Of a DNA stretch of 45,932 bases, positions 42,545-45,932 are shown piece by piece. A program made the position numbers and the translations under genes. The stretch lies in contig AJWJ01000144.1 of NCBI GenBank assembly GCA_000277445.1, positions 1 through 45,932 on the forward strand, given 5' to 3'. Below the pieces are notes generated by a model. It was not told the origin of the DNA. It did not search any database and worked only from the letters and a program-made list of their open reading frames with translations. The stretch's first letter is position 1; every line of letters starts with the position of its first letter. The stretch is from Polysphondylium violaceum. Taxonomy: Eukaryota; Evosea; Eumycetozoa; Dictyosteliales; Dictyosteliaceae.

Positions 42545-44734
42545 ATGAATATAGATCAATTATTTAGAAATGTGTATAATAATAAATTCTTGAATAGAAA
42601 TATCCAATATTTTATCAAGCTGAATAGAGTAACTCGAAAATATGATGATTTGTGTGGTGTGAATTTCATGATACAAAATAAATATTGGTGTCTGTTAAAG
42701 GACAAGTTGAAGAGAAAAGAATATCTAGCCATTACACCTCATCAAAAGAATATTATATTCTCTATTCCAGATTTTGATTTATTTTTAATGGTATTCAATC
42801 GTTTTAAACATTATTATCCTGTGGCTTATCCACCGTTGTTACAAGAGGCCACCAAAAAAGATAATCTAGAGATTTTAGTGTATCTACATAAGCTTGGGTA
42901 CAAGGGTACTATGAATGTCTGTTTGGACGATGCTATACGAAATAAAAACTCTGCCATGGTTAGATATCTGTTGGAAAAGTTTGATTATTGTCTCGTTGCG
43001 GAGAACAAGTTTTTTGGTATGATTTTGAATTTTGCGACAGAGATCAATGATTTGGAGATGGTTAAATACATGTTGAAAAATAAACAACAACACATGACTT
43101 TTGATAAATTGGAAGTTGCTCTCCAAGTGGCCTGTGCAAATGGAAGTTTAGAGATCTTTCAATTACTCTACTCGACTCGAGGAAATATGACCCCGTTTCT
43201 GTATTGGTTTACAACAACTATATGTCATTTTGAAATGTTTATGTATCTATTACATACTTTTAAAAGCAGTATAAAACAAGAATGGTACATAGAGATTGCA
43301 AAGACTTGTAAATATAAATCACATGAAATTGTTTTGTATCTCTTGCAACATGAATTGATTGATCAAGATACTTGGAATACAGTAAAGACTACCATTGCAT
43401 TGGATGCATTCAAGAACAATGATATGCAAGTCTATCAACAATTTAAAGACTCGGATAGTAGATTGAAAACTTTGTATCTCTCTTCAGTCAAAGGTGCTAC
43501 CGATAGTTTAGAAAGAGTAAAAGAATTATTGTCTATGGGTCTAATGGTTGATATCTATAGTGTTTCTATGGCATCGAAAAACCCTAATTCACCAGAGATA
43601 CTCGAGTATCTATGGAGACAAGAGTTTTGTTCAACTTTTTCATTAAATTTATTTGTATCAAAAATTGGAGGCGTTGTCAAGTGTAACCAATATCTATTGC
43701 TCCAGTTTTTAATTAAGAATCAATATGATCTATCAAAAGAGCAGTGGTGGTGGTGTGATATGGCCAAAGTAGATCGTAACCTTCCATTCATTCAACTCTT
43801 TTTATCAAAATATCCACCCGACGATCAAATGAGGGTGGCACATTTATCAAATGGCCTATCAGAAGCTGCCACCTTTAATTCGATAAATACTTTCAAGTAT
43901 TTGTATGATTTACTCTTACTTGAATCAGACCAATCTCCTCAACTCTACTCTGAAGCATATAAAAAAGCTGTGGCAAATTCAAATATAGATATAATAGAAC
44001 ACTTTATTCAAAAAAACACACCTCACGATAATTGTGTATTGGGATATTCTCGTTCGGTAGAGATTGCTGAGCTGTTGATAAAATCTCAAACTCACACCAT
44101 CAATGAACAAACAATTCCTACCATTGTTGGAGATAGTAATGATTTACATGTGCTAAAATATCTCATGGAATTATTCCCCAAGTCCAATCAAGATTTAGTG
44201 TGGAGCATTAATCTGGCAATTAGAAGATCTGTTAGTGCGGGTAAATTTGAACATTTTAAATACTTGTTGGCCCATTCAAACAATATACATGATCAGTCAA
44301 TATTAAAAACAATTGGTACCTTTGGTAATCTTCAAATGTTGGATTATTATGTACAATATAGAAACTCAAAAGAACCCAAGCCATCGATAGATTTTTATCC
44401 TTGTTTTTGTCAAACAATTCAAGTCGGTCATTTGGAGTTAATGAAATATATTATTGATAAGCAAGGAATAGAAATGGTGGTAAATGATAATTTAATCTAT
44501 AAAATTGCACTAACTGGACATAGTTATTTGATAGAATACCTCAAAGAACCACTATCAAAATGTAATATCAACTTTTTATACTCTCTCAAATTGTCAAAAA
44601 CAATGTATGTCAGTGGTGGGCAAGAAGAATATAATCATTATTTACAAGTTGTTTCTGATGATATTATTTCAAAATGTTTGTCAAATGCTTCGTCTGGAAA
44701 TAAAAAAGGTTTTTTTTCATTTTTTGGTAAATAA
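42545..44734 (+). CDS. Ankyrin-like repeat protein of the large dictyostelid family
   Basis: A single-exon protein of 729 residues. A short N-terminal segment (FRNVYNNKFLNRNIQYFIKL) precedes about 20 degenerate ankyrin-like helical repeats, with recurring units such as ATKKDNLEILVYLHKLGYKG, ATEINDLEMVKYMLKNKQQ and VGHLELMKYIIDK. Spacing is about 30-33 residues. Such proteins form a large expanded family in dictyostelids. The role is unknown, presumably protein binding. The tail is Gly/Lys/Phe-rich (NKKGFFSFFGK). No signal peptide or membrane segment. Base composition resembles the neighbouring RING-like genes, and both belong to lineage-specific expansions. Confidence 0.8.
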   Translation: MNIDQLFRNVYNNKFLNRNIQYFIKLNRVTRKYDDLCGVNFMIQNKYWCLLKDKLKRKEYLAITPHQKNIIFSIPDFDLFLMVFNRFKHYYPVAYPPLLQEATKKDNLEILVYLHKLGYKGTMNVCLDDAIRNKNSAMVRYLLEKFDYCLVAENKFFGMILNFATEINDLEMVKYMLKNKQQHMTFDKLEVALQVACANGSLEIFQLLYSTRGNMTPFLYWFTTTICHFEMFMYLLHTFKSSIKQEWYIEIAKTCKYKSHEIVLYLLQHELIDQDTWNTVKTTIALDAFKNNDMQVYQQFKDSDSRLKTLYLSSVKGATDSLERVKELLSMGLMVDIYSVSMASKNPNSPEILEYLWRQEFCSTFSLNLFVSKIGGVVKCNQYLLLQFLIKNQYDLSKEQWWWCDMAKVDRNLPFIQLFLSKYPPDDQMRVAHLSNGLSEAATFNSINTFKYLYDLLLLESDQSPQLYSEAYKKAVANSNIDIIEHFIQKNTPHDNCVLGYSRSVEIAELLIKSQTHTINEQTIPTIVGDSNDLHVLKYLMELFPKSNQDLVWSINLAIRRSVSAGKFEHFKYLLAHSNNIHDQSILKTIGTFGNLQMLDYYVQYRNSKEPKPSIDFYPCFCQTIQVGHLELMKYIIDKQGIEMVVNDNLIYKIALTGHSYLIEYLKEPLSKCNINFLYSLKLSKTMYVSGGQEEYNHYLQVVSDDIISKCLSNASSGNKKGFFSFFGK

Positions 44735-44934
44735 AAGAAGTAAAATAAAAATTTTTGTCTTGCCCTCCTTCAAGGTAGAAAACCAACTCTAAATTTTACT
44801 ATTTTTTTGTTTTAATTGGGATTCTATTAATTAAAACTTCAACTCTTGCATATTGCTCCTCCTTCAAAATCGATTAATTTTACTGATACTTTTTCTTAAA
44901 TAAAAACAATAAGAATTTTTCAAATTTCATCATT

Positions 44935-45020
44935 CCGGCTTTGGCGCAATGGTAGCGCGATTGACTGTAGTAGTTTCAGTAGTTATCAATCGGTTGCTAG
45001 TTCGAGTCTGGCAAGCCGGA
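44935..45020 (+). tRNA. tRNA-Tyr(GUA): tRNA-Tyr (anticodon GTA) with a 14-nt intron
   Basis: Full cloverleaf by eye. The acceptor stem CCGGCTT pairs with AAGCCGG and discriminator A. The D arm is GCGC/GCGC with loop AATGGTA. The anticodon stem ATTGA/TCAAT carries loop CTGTAG...A, with anticodon GTA at 44967-44969. The T arm is GCTAG/CTGGC with loop TTCGAGT. A 14-nt intron (44971-44984) follows position 37, the canonical site, and tRNA-Tyr genes of eukaryotes generally carry one. The A and B boxes are internal. A T8 run (45021-45028) directly after the gene fits a Pol III terminator. Confidence 0.93.
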
Positions 45021-45028
45021 TTTTTTTT
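45021..45028 (+). terminator. Pol III T-run terminator of tRNA-Tyr
   Basis: Eight T residues begin immediately after the discriminator base of the tRNA gene, as expected for RNA polymerase III termination. Confidence 0.8.
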
Positions 45029-45184
45029 AGGTAATCATCATTTGTCGGGTTAAAAAAAATATAATAAAATATTAAAGAGTGAGACTCTAGTAAAGTAACA
45101 AACTCAAGTAATGAGAGTAACAAGATATACCGTACAGTGATAATATGCGCAACTGATTTATTATATAACTCGAAGTCTTTTATT

Positions 45185-45600
45185 AAAACGTGTTTTTGTG
45201 AAAATGCCAAAAACATAAAAATATATATTTTCACAAAGATATACAAACTCCACTGTAAGAAGGATGTTGGAAACAGGAGGTCTTGATTATAAAAGAAAGA
45301 CCAAGAAGCATTACCTAGATTCAGCTTCAGCAAAAAAAAGACTTGATTTTGCTAAAAAATATAAAGATCATACAATGGATTTTTGGAAATTAGTTGTGTT
45401 TACAGATGAAACTATTATTAAACATGGGGAGTAGAGAAAAAAGGATGGAGACCCAATACCGATACTAATTATGCAGTCAATACTGTAATTCCAAGTAAAC
45501 AAGGTGGTTGATTCAAAGTAACTTTGTGGTCATGTATATATAACCTATTATGGTCCAGGATACATGTTAATCATGGCCCATTATTTGGTATGATTTTCAT
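45185..45600 (+). mobile_element. Tc1/mariner DNA transposon, transposase remnant
   Basis: In plus-strand frame: STVRRMLETGGLDYKRK, then ASAKKRLDFAKKYKDH, then DFWKLVVFTDET, the Tc1-type hinge, the linker, and the first catalytic Asp of the DDE/D domain. After an in-frame TAG near 45433, KKGWRPNTDTNYAV continues, then the frame changes. YYGPGYMLIM near 45550 matches the later Tc1 region (YNGPG). The second and third acidic residues were not found, so the copy is dead. It starts about 160 bp beyond the tRNA-Tyr gene. Terminal repeats were not identified. Confidence 0.75.
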
Positions 45601-45932
45601 AACATAAAAACTTCAAATTTATAAAAATAAACATTCATTAGTTTTTATTCACCCATTGTAAACATACACATATTATCATATTACAGTCAAATTCAAAATT
45701 GGTGCACAGAGTACAGAGTTTTGGTCCAATATATGATACACATGAATGACAATAAAACACAATAGATACAATAGGCTTCTATTGTGGTGAGAAGGAGTGC
45801 GCAAAACCGACTAGATCAGATGATCTTTATTTATTGTTTTTATATAATATTAAATATAAGATTAATATTATGGGACACGACTCATTCCTATTACAATTGT
45901 TTGTTAATTTTTTTTTTTTAAATTTTTTTTTA
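45601..45932. other. Terminal spacer, unassigned
   Basis: 330 bp to the window edge, beyond the transposase remnant. It has AT-rich sequence and a short non-homopolymer patch at 45780-45825. A TTATGGG at about 45867 recalls, in reverse, the upstream element of dictyostelid Pol II/III small RNA genes, but no RNA was recognised. Confidence 0.3.

Noticed and set aside
45021-45180. External B box downstream of tRNA-Tyr
   Set aside because: Some dictyostelid tRNA genes have an extra B box about 100 bp downstream; I looked for a GGTTCGA-like sequence and found none.
1-45932. CRISPR arrays, operons or bacterial transfer islands
   Set aside because: Introns, poly-A/T spacers and eukaryotic gene content run through the whole window; the tandem repeats are microsatellites or coding minisatellites without spacers.

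Overview
The window looks like nuclear DNA of a dictyostelid social amoeba. Intergenic DNA is very A/T-rich with long homopolymer runs, while coding DNA is clearly richer in G+C. Introns are short, begin GTA/GTR and end AG. Asn, Gln, Thr and His runs sit inside genes, and start codons tend to be preceded by A residues. The coding composition looks less extreme than I would expect for D. discoideum, so another dictyostelid is likely; I cannot name the species from sequence alone.

Layout. 1-10.7 kb: Paf1 (+), an EBP-type sterol isomerase (-), a secreted C39-like protease (+), glycerol kinase (+), Rab escort protein (+) and the spliceosomal SmB (+). 12-18.7 kb: a PP2C-like phosphatase (+), the ribosome-assembly factor Rpf2 (+), the SMC5/6 subunit Nse4 (-) and a two-pass membrane protein (-). 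20.6-27.7 kb: an NBR1-type autophagy receptor (+), a TPR-SGNH fusion (-) and a long charged coiled-coil protein (+). 28-41 kb: three related RING-like/B-box proteins (-) with other genes among them: an unrecognised decayed remnant, a TPR protein (-), mitochondrial ribosomal protein bL35 (+), a repeat-hemerythrin protein (-), LSm1 (+) and a tryptophan-motif repeat protein (-). 41.5-45.9 kb: a ferritin-like protein (-), an ankyrin-like repeat protein (+), an intron-containing tRNA-Tyr and a Tc1/mariner transposase remnant.

Most genes are single-copy housekeeping genes, closely packed and on alternating strands, with no operon logic. Several small multi-exon genes (LSm1, bL35m, Nse4, the 5' parts of Rpf2, SmB, NBR1 and REP) were assembled by hand from splice signals and family knowledge. 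The lineage-specific content is the RING-like/B-box trio, the ankyrin-like gene, the repeat-rich hemerythrin gene and the membrane protein.

The most unusual non-coding signals are two long intergenic hairpins (5837-5936 and 8910-9001) with about 30-35 bp arms and about 30-nt loops, plus a 96-bp inverted-repeat element at 29457-29552. The most unusual gene-level observation is a TGA codon in nse4 at a place where the family normally has tryptophan.
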